A stretch of DNA of 64,000 nucleotides from JBCBKU01 sp038521345 (GCA_038521345.1 JBCBKU010000015.1:16194-80193); one strand, 5' to 3'; positions 1 to 7,884 are shown, counted from the first letter of the stretch. Numbers and translations: made by a program. Notes: generated by a model not told the origin, from the sequence alone.

Positions 1-2
1 GC

Positions 3-140
3 GCCGAGGCCCAAGGATGGGTCGACCGGATCCTCAATCCACCGCCACCAGACCCGAACGCACCGCCGCCGCAGCCACGCCGAGACCTAGTCATGGCGGA
101 CTTGCCTGCCCAATGCGCGGCAGTCCTAAGCGCGAACTGA
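3..140 (+). CDS. C-terminal end of an unrecognised protein (partial)
   Basis: The frame is open from the window edge and ends at TGA 138-140, giving 45 visible residues. It reads as a plausible C-terminus: an amphipathic start followed by a proline-rich linker (four prolines, then three) and a short tail with one cysteine. No family can be named from this fragment. Two GC-rich hairpins follow the stop at once, as expected at a transcript end. The reading is inferred from codon pattern only and the gene's start lies outside the window. Confidence 0.5.
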   Translation, partial: AEAQGWVDRILNPPPPDPNAPPPQPRRDLVMADLPAQCAAVLSAN

Positions 141-180
141 CAGGGCTTGCCGCGCCCTGCGGCGCGCGGTAAAGCGCGCC
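141..180. terminator. Tandem GC-rich hairpins after the first gene
   Basis: CAGGGC (141-146) pairs with GCCCTG (154-159), and GGCGCGC (161-167) pairs perfectly with GCGCGCC (174-180) around a six-base loop. They lie directly after the stop of the partial gene. There is no clear T-tract, so they may be mRNA-stabilising or Rho-assisted end structures rather than a classical terminator. Confidence 0.35.
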
Positions 181-222
181 TCTGCCCCTAGGGCCAAGTC
201 TCCGCGACCTTGACAAAACGGA

Positions 223-849
223 ATGAATTCAATGCGCTATCTTCCCGGCATCCTTGCCATGGCCATGATTGTGGTGGCCTCCAACATCCTGGTTCAGTTC
301 CTTTTCGGCCAATGGCTCACTTGGGGGGCTTTCACGTATCCGCTCGCCTTCCTCGTCACGGATGTCATGAATCGGGTTTACGGGGCCGCCGTTGCACGGC
401 GTGTCGTCTTCGCCGGCTTTCTGACCGGGGTGGCTTGTTCACTGGTGGGCACGCAGATCCTTGGCGAGTTTGGTCCGCTGGTGACTTGGCGGATTGCCTT
501 TGGGTCGGGCCTTGCTTTCCTGACCGCGCAACTTGTCGACATCGCGATCTTTGATCGCCTGCGCGCAGGATCTTGGTGGCGGGCTCCGTTGGTTTCGACA
601 TTGGTCGGTTCGGCGCTCGATACCGCATTGTTCTTTACGGTTGCATTCAGCGCGGGCTTCACCTTTCTCGAACCTGCGAATGATGTCAGTTGGGCAAACG
701 AGATCCTGCCGCTTCTGGGTCAGGGGTCGGATGCACCACTTTGGGTGTCTCTTGCCGTTGCCGATTGGGCGGTCAAACTTGCCCTCGCATTAATCGCGCT
801 GGTGCCATTTCGGCTGATAGTTCGCAGAATGACGGCAGCGGTTGCGTGA
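223..849 (+). CDS. Queuosine precursor transporter, YhhQ/VUT family
   Basis: This 208-residue polytopic membrane protein resembles the YhhQ (VUT, formerly DUF165) family, which imports queuosine precursors such as preQ0/preQ1 across the inner membrane for tRNA modification. It begins with a hydrophobic helix and shows about six membrane spans. Charged family signatures include an early TYPLAFLVTDVMNRVYG stretch near residues 46-62. The ATG at 223 is chosen because it directly precedes the family-typical N-terminus. The gene stands alone on the plus strand. No preQ1 aptamer is evident in the short leader. The family call is from recognition of the sequence pattern; transport itself is inferred. 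Confidence 0.8.
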   Translation: MNSMRYLPGILAMAMIVVASNILVQFLFGQWLTWGAFTYPLAFLVTDVMNRVYGAAVARRVVFAGFLTGVACSLVGTQILGEFGPLVTWRIAFGSGLAFLTAQLVDIAIFDRLRAGSWWRAPLVSTLVGSALDTALFFTVAFSAGFTFLEPANDVSWANEILPLLGQGSDAPLWVSLAVADWAVKLALALIALVPFRLIVRRMTAAVA

Positions 850-902
850 AACGGATTGACAGATACCAAATCTGTGCCAACTTCCGGATATCGGCAATTC
901 AG

Positions 903-920
903 AGAAAGGAGGTGGTCCAG
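903..920 (+). promoter_or_regulatory. Extended Shine-Dalgarno complementary to the 16S rRNA 3' end
   Basis: AGAAAGGAGGTGGTCCAG equals the complement of the canonical bacterial 16S 3' end (AGAAAGGAGGTGATCCAG) at 17 of 18 positions; the one difference still allows a G-U pair. The core AGGAGG (907-912) is seven bases before the GTG at 920. This is far longer than the 4-6 base matches seen before neighbouring genes. Confidence 0.6.
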
Positions 921-976
921 TGTCTAGAGTGATATTGGAGAGCGAGGTCGGAACAGCGCGGGGGGCCGTCGCCTAA
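920..976 (+). CDS. 18-residue small ORF with GTG start
   Basis: GTG 920-922 to TAA 974-976 encodes MSRVILESEVGTARGAVA. The support for translation is the exceptional ribosome-binding site immediately before it. No function is known to me. It lies upstream of hairpins and a terminator-like structure (to about 1075) and then arfB, so it may be a leader peptide or part of a small RNA. No membrane segment or signal peptide is visible. It could also be a non-coding RNA whose 16S complementarity has another purpose. Confidence 0.45.
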   Translation: MSRVILESEVGTARGAVA

Positions 977-1011
977 GGGCAGACCCGAAGGCAGAACACC
1001 CCGGGTTGGGA

Positions 1012-1075
1012 CCAGTCCCTAACTGGCCCATCTCCAGAGATCTCGGAAGGGTCGTCCCACGGGCGACCCTTCTTT
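1012..1075 (+). terminator. Hairpin plus terminator-like stem ahead of arfB
   Basis: A small stem CCAGT (1012-1016)/ACTGG (1022-1026) is followed by a strong nine-base-pair stem, GAAGGGTCG (1046-1054) with CGACCCTTC (1064-1072), and a short T-run. This can end a short transcript that begins before the 18-codon ORF. The rest of the 850-1188 interval (about 110 bases after the stem) shows nothing else recognisable. Confidence 0.5.
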
Positions 1076-1188
1076 CGTACTGAGAAAGGGATAAACTTCG
1101 GGCCGGTTGACCCGAATGCCCCAAACCACCGGGCCAGGATCTTCGGCCTCTTCGAAATTGACCGGCGGGATGAGGGCCGGTTCGTCAT

Positions 1189-1611
1189 ATGCTTCAGATC
1201 ACGCCAGAGATCGCCGTCGAGGATTGGGAGATGACCGAGCAGTTCGTTCGCGCGAGTGGACCTGGCGGTCAGAACGTGAACAAGGTCGCAACCGCCGTCG
1301 AACTCCGGTTTGAGGCTGAGCGATCGCCCAATCTGCCGGGTCCGGTGAAGGCTCGACTAAGGCGGCTGGCGGGGCGGCGCTGGACCAAGGATGGCGCTTT
1401 GATCATCCAAGTCGATAGCGAGCGCAGCCAGGCGAGGAACCGAGAGATCGCGCGAGCACGCTTGGTCGAGTTGATCCGATCCGCAACAGTCGTGCCCAAG
1501 AAGCGGCGCCCGACGCGCCCCACACTCGCCTCGAAAAGGCGTCGGGTGGCAGCCAAGAAGGCACGTGGCGAAGTGAAAGCCTTAAGGGGCCGGATCGGAC
1601 CGGAAGACTAG
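1189..1611 (+). CDS. arfB: Alternative ribosome-rescue factor ArfB (YaeJ/ICT1)
   Basis: This 140-residue protein is a peptidyl-tRNA hydrolase of the release-factor class I fold that frees ribosomes stalled at mRNA ends. The catalytic GGQ lies at residues 26-28 inside SGPGGQNVNK. The C-terminal third is a basic tail rich in Lys and Arg (from about residue 102), which in the family enters the empty mRNA channel. It lacks the codon-recognition domain of RF1/RF2, as expected for its length. The Shine-Dalgarno before ATG 1189 is weak. The structured 18-codon leader lies upstream. Its stop overlaps the convergent ATP-grasp gene by four bases. Confidence 0.93.
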   Translation: MLQITPEIAVEDWEMTEQFVRASGPGGQNVNKVATAVELRFEAERSPNLPGPVKARLRRLAGRRWTKDGALIIQVDSERSQARNREIARARLVELIRSATVVPKKRRPTRPTLASKRRRVAAKKARGEVKALRGRIGPED

Positions 1612-2573
1612 GAAACGCGGTCCAGCCACCGGCAGAGTGCGCGGCGATAGAGTTCTCTCCAGCCGGTCTGCCGCGTTCTCAGAAACCAACTGTCGCGCAG
1701 ATCCCATGTGCTGGCCATGGGATGATCGGGATCCCAGCCGGAATCGGGAAGGCACCCGGCGTGGGTATAAAGGGTCAGCTCGCCGAGATAGAGCGTGTCA
1801 TCCGATACATAGAAGTCGACCCTCACATGATCGAAGTGCCGACCGATCTGCTCTGCAACTCGTATTGCCGATGGCAAGACCGGGTGCGGCGGTCGCCCTG
1901 CAGGAGCTTTCTTTGTGGCATCGTCGTTGCCAATGCGGACCAGATGGCCCTTGTCCGTCATCCGAAACGTGTCATCCCGCCGCCCGGGGCCCGCGCGATT
2001 GTAGATGAACCGGGCGTTCACAATCCGAGCTCCGAAGGTATAGAGTTTAATCTCCGTCAAGCCGCAGGCGTCCGCCGGAAGCCTGTGTTCTACGAACAGC
2101 CTCCGCGGAATGTCTTTGTAGCCCCACTGCCCACCTTTCAGATGATGGTCGACATCGAGATAATTGTTGGCGCGTCGCGCAATCGAGTCACGATCCGGCG
2201 GCGCGACGGGCAGGAAATCGACCATTCCGGCCGCATGGTTCGGCTTAAGAACCGCGTCGGCCGACCATACCTCGTCCGGGATTGTCCGCGCGTTTGTCCC
2301 ACACCAGAGCACACGCGGTGTGGCGACATCGATTCCATGATCCGTCAGCCAATGACGCACGGCCAGCTTGTCCGAGACGATAGGAAAGTCCGGGTTTCGG
2401 TCGAAGAGTTTGCGCCAGAAGAAACGGTCGTTTGCTGTTCTGGGGCGGACCGGATCGATCACTGCTCCGGTGGGCGCGCGCTGGCCATAGAAGCGGAACA
2501 TGCGACGCCTCCCGACACGCAGCGCGCAGGCTAAAGTCACGAAGACGATCCAATCGCCGAGAACTGAAAACAA
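1608..2573 (-). CDS. TupA-like ATP-grasp protein
   Basis: The 321-residue product matches the TupA-like ATP-grasp pattern, found in polysaccharide and teichuronopeptide-type biosynthesis loci. An NDRFFWRKLFDRNP block near residues 47-60 leads into a nucleotide-binding region with VLKPNHAAG, and the C-terminal part holds VRVDFYVSDDTLYLGELTLYT, the usual metal/ATP-binding end of the fold. The first 25 residues are hydrophobic and could be a short membrane segment; the start could instead be the Met at residue 25. No neighbouring glycan genes are present, so the acceptor substrate is unknown. Confidence 0.7.
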   Translation of the reverse strand: MFSVLGDWIVFVTLACALRVGRRRMFRFYGQRAPTGAVIDPVRPRTANDRFFWRKLFDRNPDFPIVSDKLAVRHWLTDHGIDVATPRVLWCGTNARTIPDEVWSADAVLKPNHAAGMVDFLPVAPPDRDSIARRANNYLDVDHHLKGGQWGYKDIPRRLFVEHRLPADACGLTEIKLYTFGARIVNARFIYNRAGPGRRDDTFRMTDKGHLVRIGNDDATKKAPAGRPPHPVLPSAIRVAEQIGRHFDHVRVDFYVSDDTLYLGELTLYTHAGCLPDSGWDPDHPMASTWDLRDSWFLRTRQTGWRELYRRALCRWLDRVS

Positions 2574-2599
2574 AAAGGGCCGCCTTGGTACGGCGGCCC
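2566..2599 (-). terminator. Rho-independent terminator closing the bchF-to-cycA superoperon
   Basis: On the minus strand GGGCCGCC pairs with GGCGGCCC (2592-2599 with 2577-2584) around a seven-base loop, followed by a T-rich run (TTTTTGTTTTC, complement of 2566-2576). It lies 24 bases after the cytochrome c2 stop, the position expected for the end of the long minus-strand operon. Confidence 0.85.
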
Positions 2600-2623
2600 G
2601 GTCTTCGTTACCCGTAGAGTCGA

Positions 2624-3076
2624 TCAGTTCGACTCAGGCTCGGGGCCGAGAGACGCAATATAAGAGTACAGGTTCACAGCATCCGCTTCGTCCCGCACCT
2701 TGTAGGCCATGTTGCCGCGTGCCCGACGGTTGTCGAGGTATTCGCGGAGGAACCCGGTCGGGTCCTGAACATAGGCCACGAAGGTTTCCTCGTCCCAGGC
2801 GAGGCCTGCTTCACCGGCTTCCACCATCGAGTTGGAATAGCGGAACCCGTCGACGATGCCCGCCTGACGGCCGACAACGGCATAAAGGTTCGGGCCGGTC
2901 CGTGCGTTCCGGCCTGCCAGTGTTTCGCCGTCGTCGTTTACGACGACATGGCAGGTCTGGCACTGGCTGAATGCCTCTTCACCGGCGGCGGGATCGCCCG
3001 CACCCAGATGGCCTCCGGCAAAAGCCGGGGCGGCGAGAAGGCCGAGGGCCACAAAAGCCATCGAGAATTTCGTCAT
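2624..3076 (-). CDS. cycA: Cytochrome c2-type periplasmic electron carrier
   Basis: This 150-residue c-type cytochrome has a signal peptide of about 20 residues ending APAFA. Haem is bound at C39-x-x-C42-H43 (CQTCH), and Met123 (GNMAYKV) is the likely sixth ligand, as in class I cytochromes c2. In purple bacteria such a protein shuttles electrons from the cytochrome bc1 complex to the oxidised reaction centre. It is the last gene of the minus-strand cluster, 78 bases after hemA and just before a terminator. The context strongly favours a photosynthetic role, though a respiratory c2 role would be compatible. Confidence 0.88.
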   Translation of the reverse strand: MTKFSMAFVALGLLAAPAFAGGHLGAGDPAAGEEAFSQCQTCHVVVNDDGETLAGRNARTGPNLYAVVGRQAGIVDGFRYSNSMVEAGEAGLAWDEETFVAYVQDPTGFLREYLDNRRARGNMAYKVRDEADAVNLYSYIASLGPEPESN

Positions 3077-3154
3077 TGGTCTCTCCCTTCAACGTTCGCT
3101 GCAATCTAACGCGGGTCGCCCTCACGTCTAGCGATTCCTGCATGTTATGCGATA

Positions 3155-4369
3155 TCAGGCGACCTGCCGTGCCAGCGCGCAGTGCGACCAGAGTTCGGAC
3201 AAGGCAGCAACGAGGTGATCGATGTCGTCGTCTGTGTGGCAGGGTCCTGGTGTGATGCGCAGACGCTCGGTTCCCTTGGGTACCGTCGGGTAGTTGATCG
3301 GCTGCACGTAGATGCCCCAATCGTCCATCAACATGTCCGACAGCATCCGGCACTTGACCGGGTCCTTGACCATGATCGGGATGATGTGGCTGGGGTTTTC
3401 GATGTGTGGAATGCCCGCGGCGTCAAGCGCGGCGCGCAGTCTCGCGACTTGCCGCTTCTGACGGGCGCGTTCGATCTCAGAGCGCTTCAGGTGCGCGATC
3501 GAGGTTCGGGCGGCCGCTGCAATTGCGGGAGGAAGAGCGGTGGTGAAGATAAAACCCGACGCAAAGGAACGGACGAAGTCGCACAGGGCGTGCGAACCGG
3601 TGATGTAGCCACCAAATGTGCCGAACGCCTTGCCAAGGGTTCCCTCGATGAGGGTGATGCGGTCCATCAACCCTTCGCGCTCTGCCACGCCACCACCACG
3701 GGGGCCGTACATGCCGACCGCGTGCACCTCGTCAATATAAGTCATTGCACCGTGTTTCTCGGCGACTTCGACAATCTCGGAAATGGGGGCGATGTCGCCG
3801 TCCATGGAATAAACACTCTCAAAGGCCACGATTTTCGGACGACCGGCAGGAATGGCCGCCAACTTTGCGTCGAGATCAGCTACGTCGTTGTGGGCCCAGA
3901 TCACTTTGTCCGCGCGCGAGTGCCGTATCCCTTCGATCATGGACGCGTGGTTCAGCGCGTCCGAGAGGATCACGGCGCCCGGAAGCCGGCTGCCAAGCGT
4001 TGAAAGCGCCGCCCAGTTCGAGACGTAGCCCGAAGAGAACAACAGAGCGGCTTCCTTGCCATGCAGGTCGGCCAGCTCATCCTCGAGCAGTCTGTGGTAG
4101 TGATTTGTTCCCGAGATATTGCGGGTGCCCCCGGCCCCGGCGCCACAGGCTTCGGCCACACGGGTCAATTCGCTGATGACATCCGGATGGTGTCCCATCC
4201 CAAGATAGTCGTTCGAGCACCAGACCGTGATCTCGCGAACGCCGGCATCGGTATGGTTCTTGGCCTTTGGGAAGGTCCCGCAAACACGTTCCAGTTCGGC
4301 GAAGATGCGGTAATTGCCCTCCTGCCTTAGTGTTGCGAGTTGGGCTTCGAATAGTGCGTCAAAGTCCAT
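3155..4369 (-). CDS. hemA: 5-aminolevulinate synthase
   Basis: ALAS condenses glycine with succinyl-CoA to 5-aminolevulinate, the entry step of tetrapyrrole synthesis in alphaproteobacteria. The 404-residue length is normal. Lys247 in EGTLGKAFGTFGG is the pyridoxal-phosphate lysine, and DEVHAVGMYG (about 213-222) supplies the cofactor-binding Asp. The gene starts 11 bases inside the end of puhE, so translation is probably coupled. Its place in the photosynthesis operon links precursor supply to bacteriochlorophyll demand; a second isozyme (hemT) may exist elsewhere. Confidence 0.97.
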   Translation of the reverse strand: MDFDALFEAQLATLRQEGNYRIFAELERVCGTFPKAKNHTDAGVREITVWCSNDYLGMGHHPDVISELTRVAEACGAGAGGTRNISGTNHYHRLLEDELADLHGKEAALLFSSGYVSNWAALSTLGSRLPGAVILSDALNHASMIEGIRHSRADKVIWAHNDVADLDAKLAAIPAGRPKIVAFESVYSMDGDIAPISEIVEVAEKHGAMTYIDEVHAVGMYGPRGGGVAEREGLMDRITLIEGTLGKAFGTFGGYITGSHALCDFVRSFASGFIFTTALPPAIAAAARTSIAHLKRSEIERARQKRQVARLRAALDAAGIPHIENPSHIIPIMVKDPVKCRMLSDMLMDDWGIYVQPINYPTVPKGTERLRITPGPCHTDDDIDHLVAALSELWSHCALARQVA

Positions 4370-5177
4370 GGGGATCCTCTCTGAGCAGTCGGTCGTTGGT
4401 TTTGGGCGCGGGGATCACCCAACGCCAGAGTTTTTCGTCGGGTATCGGCAGCACCATGAACCAGTGCTCGAGCGTTGCGAGCGCGGTGATCGCAGCCAAG
4501 AGCGCGAAACCCACGGTCTGACCCGGCAGCGGTGCCGAGATGGCGCGCTCGATCCAACAGGATGTCGCGAAGGTCAGGGCTGTGACCGACACCGGAAAGA
4601 GGGCATTCATTGGCGCGGTGCGGAAATGGCTCGGCATATGCGAAAGCGGAGCACTCAGAAACTCCGTGTGAACCCTCGGAACGCCGAGGAAAAGATTCAG
4701 CTTTGCGGAGACCCGAGCAAGGAAGAGGATCGCAAAGGTCCAAAAGCCGAACGTGTTGGCAGCGTCTGCGGCGGCCACCGCCATGAGGACAAGCGCCGCG
4801 CCGATGGTCATCTCGTGAAAGGCAACAGTGCCCCAGGCACGGACGAACCGCTCCCAAAGTGGCACGCCCGGCGGGCACTCTCGCCGGTTGGGCCCGGTGA
4901 CGAGACCCGAAAGAAACGCAAGCTCGATCCATCCCCAGACAAGCAAAGCGGAGAGAAATCCGAGGTAAGCGCCGGTGACCGAGATATCCTGAAGTGCGGC
5001 GAGAAAAAGCGCAGCCCCAAGCCCGAGCATAGGCAACCCAAAGAGCCCCGACCAGATATGAGCGTCACCCCCCGCCCGGTCTGCTCGCTTCACCGCCCAC
5101 AGGATCGCGCCGGTGAAAAACCACCAAAGAAAGAGCGCAAGAAGCGCCGCGATCCAGGGAGATGACGTCACCGACAC
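4359..5177 (-). CDS. puhE: PuhE, photosynthetic complex assembly membrane protein
   Basis: This 272-residue, largely hydrophobic protein with about seven or eight membrane spans matches PuhE (DUF3623 family). In Rhodobacter PuhE modulates bacteriochlorophyll production and reaction-centre/LH1 assembly; its exact biochemical action is not established. It lies between acsF and hemA, the conserved order. The gap to acsF is 79 bases and the 3' end overlaps hemA. Confidence 0.9.
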   Translation of the reverse strand: MSVTSSPWIAALLALFLWWFFTGAILWAVKRADRAGGDAHIWSGLFGLPMLGLGAALFLAALQDISVTGAYLGFLSALLVWGWIELAFLSGLVTGPNRRECPPGVPLWERFVRAWGTVAFHEMTIGAALVLMAVAAADAANTFGFWTFAILFLARVSAKLNLFLGVPRVHTEFLSAPLSHMPSHFRTAPMNALFPVSVTALTFATSCWIERAISAPLPGQTVGFALLAAITALATLEHWFMVLPIPDEKLWRWVIPAPKTNDRLLREDPHGL

Positions 5178-5256
5178 AGCCCCTCAACTCGGGAAAAATG
5201 TGCACGGCCCGACATCAGAGAGGCCGCGCACGTCCGGGATATGTTCCCTGCCGGGA

Positions 5257-6384
5257 TCAATAGGCCGGCTCCAGGCGAATACTCTTGGGAACAGCGTGGG
5301 ACTTGGACGGAATGGTGAAGAGCCGCGTAAATGCGACTGCCGCCACGGCACTACCCAAAAGGCGGTCAACCCAACCGCCGAGACCACCGGTTTTCTTTCC
5401 GCGGTCCACCCGTGCGCTTGCACGTTGCAACTGCATCAGCGCGGGCTGCCAGCGCGGATGGTCGATGTCGAGCGTGATCGGAAAGACCTGCTTCGAAATT
5501 TCCGAGGTCTTGGTGAACACCTCATGTGCGTACCAGTCCGGATCCACGCCCAGCGCCTTGTGAAAGGCCGGCCGCTGGTGGTCTCGTACATACATCGTCG
5601 CATAGACTGCGGTCAGGAAGAACTTGATCCACCACACATTGCCGCCCGAGGTCAGCTTCGGATCGGTCTTCATCAGAAGGGCGAAGGCTTCCCCATGGCT
5701 GAACTCGTCATTGCACCACTCCTTGAACCACTTGAAGATCGGATGGAACCGGTGCTCTGGGTGCGTCTCCAGATGTCGGAAAATCGTGATGTAGCGCGCG
5801 TAGCCGATCTTTTCCGAAAGATAAGTGGCGTAGTAGATGAACTTCGGCCGGAAATAGGTGTACTTCTTTTCTTTCGTCAGAAAGCCAAGGTTCACCGCCA
5901 CTCCCGCCTCGCGAAGCGCGTCGTTGATAAAACCGGCGTGCCTTGCTTCGTCTCGCGACATGAACGCAAACAGCTCGCAGATGTCCTTGTTGTTCCCGCG
6001 TCGCTTCATTTCCTTGTAGAGGACGCAGCCCGAGAACTCGGCCGTGCATGAGGACACGAGGAAATCGATGAACTCTTTCTTGAGCTCGGGATCCATCCCG
6101 TCCCAATCGATTTCATCCCAATCTTCGTTCTTCTTGAAATGACCCTTGTTCGGATCGGAACGCATCTGTGCCAAGAGGTCGTCCCAGTCGTCGCGCACCG
6201 GCGAGACGTCGATGGCGTCCATCTCGTCAAAGTCGGTCGTGTAAAATCGCGGTGTCAGAAGCGTATTCTGCATCGCCAGCGCGGTGGCCGACTCGCTGTC
6301 GGTAACGGCTTGCGCCTCTTGGATCGCCAAACCCTCCTCGACGGTTGTGGCGTCGGCGGTGTGCTTCAGGTTCTGAACGTTCAT
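5257..6384 (-). CDS. acsF: Aerobic Mg-protoporphyrin IX monomethyl ester cyclase
   Basis: AcsF forms the isocyclic fifth ring of bacteriochlorophyll using oxygen, as a diiron enzyme. The 375-residue product carries carboxylate/histidine motifs typical of the diiron site: Glu116 (TAEFSG), E146-A-R-H149 (DEARHAGF), Glu206 (RHLETH) and E227-F-S-H230 (NDEFSHGE). The ATG at 6384 is preferred over an upstream extension because it follows a strong GAGGAGG and overlaps the preceding stop as ATGA. No anaerobic cyclase (bchE) is seen in the window, so this enzyme may be the only route here. Confidence 0.96.
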   Translation of the reverse strand: MNVQNLKHTADATTVEEGLAIQEAQAVTDSESATALAMQNTLLTPRFYTTDFDEMDAIDVSPVRDDWDDLLAQMRSDPNKGHFKKNEDWDEIDWDGMDPELKKEFIDFLVSSCTAEFSGCVLYKEMKRRGNNKDICELFAFMSRDEARHAGFINDALREAGVAVNLGFLTKEKKYTYFRPKFIYYATYLSEKIGYARYITIFRHLETHPEHRFHPIFKWFKEWCNDEFSHGEAFALLMKTDPKLTSGGNVWWIKFFLTAVYATMYVRDHQRPAFHKALGVDPDWYAHEVFTKTSEISKQVFPITLDIDHPRWQPALMQLQRASARVDRGKKTGGLGGWVDRLLGSAVAAVAFTRLFTIPSKSHAVPKSIRLEPAY

Positions 6385-6677
6385 AGCGTTGCCTCCTCGG
6401 AAAAGGAAAACTCGCAAAGCTCCATGAATTCGAGATCGCCAGTCATCCGCGTCCAGAGGCGCTCTAACCTCGAAGCGCGTGTGATCCGTGCCTCGCGCTG
6501 CTCGGTCACAACAGTGTCCCAAGGCGCCACGACGGGTGGGCCTTTCACCAAGACCGTGTCGCCCGGATGGACGACGGCGCCATTGTCGAAGCGGACGTGG
6601 GCGTGGAGGGCGTCGAATTTATGACTGACCTCCACAGTGCAGGGTGCAGTTTCGTAGTCGCGTGTGAGCCATCCCAT
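6381..6677 (-). CDS. Conserved puh-operon protein of unknown function
   Basis: A 98-residue soluble protein sits between puhC and acsF, a position occupied by a similar small ORF in Rhodobacter clusters. No catalytic motif or membrane segment is visible. The central part reads as a small beta-rich fold (HAHVRFDNGAVVHPGDTV), and the C-terminus is acidic. The Met at 6677 is chosen because it begins the compact sequence 11 bases after puhC; a longer in-frame start exists at 6764 but overlaps puhC. The stop overlaps the acsF start (ATGA), suggesting coupled, perhaps stoichiometric, synthesis with the cyclase. Confidence 0.8.
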   Translation of the reverse strand: MGWLTRDYETAPCTVEVSHKFDALHAHVRFDNGAVVHPGDTVLVKGPPVVAPWDTVVTEQREARITRASRLERLWTRMTGDLEFMELCEFSFSEEATL

Positions 6678-6688
6678 GAGCCGGTTCC

Positions 6689-7168
6689 CTATTGCTCGTG
6701 TGGCAGAATGCGGGCGAACTGGTTCGCGTTGCCCGCGCCGAAGGATGAGAGCTCCACCTCCCATCCGGTTTCCGGATCGGACAATTGCAGCCGCCCGTTG
6801 GCATAGCGGGTGACAACTACGGGCGCATTGCCCGCGATCCGGTGATTAAATCGGGCGCGTTCAAGGCCGTCGCGAACGACGGTGATGAACCCGCCCGTGG
6901 GCGTATCGAGAAGTACGGTGCCATCCTCGGCGGTCACAATTGCCGCGCGGCCTTCGCCGGCGATGGTCACGCTATGCTGCGCGAGAATTGGCGCGGCTTT
7001 GGGCACACCCACGTGGGGCCGATCAGAGGCAACCGACCATCCGACAAACAGCAGGGTGAGAAGCGCGAAGCCAAACATCGCGAAGACAAGTCGCGTCGGG
7101 ATCACCTCGGTGTCCTGGGCGCGGCTTTGACCCGTTTCGGCATTTACGTAAAGGCGGGTTTGGGGCAT
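6689..7168 (-). CDS. puhC: PuhC, reaction centre/LH1 assembly factor
   Basis: The 159-residue product has a short cytoplasmic N-terminus, one membrane span (about residues 27-47) and a periplasmic domain, the PuhC architecture. In R. capsulatus PuhC is needed for efficient organisation of the photosynthetic complex; the molecular mechanism is unresolved. It follows puhB by 12 bases and precedes the 98-residue ORF, matching the conserved puhABC order. Confidence 0.92.
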   Translation of the reverse strand: MPQTRLYVNAETGQSRAQDTEVIPTRLVFAMFGFALLTLLFVGWSVASDRPHVGVPKAAPILAQHSVTIAGEGRAAIVTAEDGTVLLDTPTGGFITVVRDGLERARFNHRIAGNAPVVVTRYANGRLQLSDPETGWEVELSSFGAGNANQFARILPHEQ

Positions 7169-7180
7169 TTCGGAACCTCC

Positions 7181-7816
7181 TTACTCAGCCGCGACTGCGT
7201 CATGGTCGCCGGACTGAACGGACCTGATCCTTGGTTCGGACAAGCGCGTTTCGGCGGCCTCGGCCAGAACTTGCGACACTTTCTCGATTTCGGGAACGCA
7301 GCGCAGCGCCGGTTGTGTCGGCCGCATTTTCCACGGTCGCACATGTGGCCAGAGGACCAGATATGAGAGCCGTGCACCGTGTTCGGTGCGGAACGCTATG
7401 GTCCCGGTGTCGCCGCGCCGGTCAAGATCAGCGGCAAAGATTCGGTTGAAAGGCAGGTTAAGTGTCACGGTAAGTGCGGCGCCGATCCGCATGGCAACCC
7501 GGGCATTGGTGATCGTATACACGGTCGCCTTGGCCTGAACCCACGCGATCAGAAGAATGATCCCACCCGCCAGAAGACCAAGTGCCATGAAGGGGATCGC
7601 CTGAGGCAGAGCACTGACGAATGGGATATCGGCCGAGGACGCGCCGACACGCCAGACCGCCAGCAAGACAAAGTACCCGACCACCCACCAAAGCGCGAGC
7701 GCCTCGCGGGCCAAGGCCCAAGTGGAGGGACGGCCCTGCCAAAGGATCCGCTCTCCGGGCGGCAGTCGCTCGGGCAGGCCCGGGATCGGTTCGACGGCAA
7801 AATCGTCATGCGACAT
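7181..7816 (-). CDS. puhB: PuhB, reaction centre assembly factor
   Basis: This 211-residue protein has membrane spans around residues 40-57 and 68-92 followed by a bacterial PH-like beta domain (TVYTITNARVAMRIG onward). PuhB is a dimeric membrane protein that assists reaction-centre assembly and, indirectly, LH1. It starts 68 bases after puhA, the conserved position. The family role is established; no catalytic function is known. Confidence 0.93.
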   Translation of the reverse strand: MSHDDFAVEPIPGLPERLPPGERILWQGRPSTWALAREALALWWVVGYFVLLAVWRVGASSADIPFVSALPQAIPFMALGLLAGGIILLIAWVQAKATVYTITNARVAMRIGAALTVTLNLPFNRIFAADLDRRGDTGTIAFRTEHGARLSYLVLWPHVRPWKMRPTQPALRCVPEIEKVSQVLAEAAETRLSEPRIRSVQSGDHDAVAAE

Positions 7817-7884
7817 GGCTCTGGTTCCCCTTCAAGCCTTGGATGGGACGGGGCGCTGGCAAGGCGCCCCGTTTGTGGGCTGGA

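Noticed and set aside
141..222. Possible preQ1 riboswitch before the YhhQ-type gene
   Set aside because: The hairpins are GC-rich and adjoin the previous gene's stop; the A-rich tail and pairing that define preQ1 aptamers are not visible.
1722..2534. A 270-codon plus-strand open frame opposite the ATP-grasp gene
   Set aside because: The minus-strand translation shows clear ATP-grasp motifs while the plus-strand one shows none.
4314..5165. A 283-codon plus-strand open frame opposite puhE
   Set aside because: Low-complexity charged translation; puhE on the other strand is conserved and in operon context.
6385..6522. N-terminal extension of acsF
   Set aside because: It would overlap the 98-residue ORF and lacks a ribosome site; ATG 6384 has GAGGAGG and an ATGA overlap.
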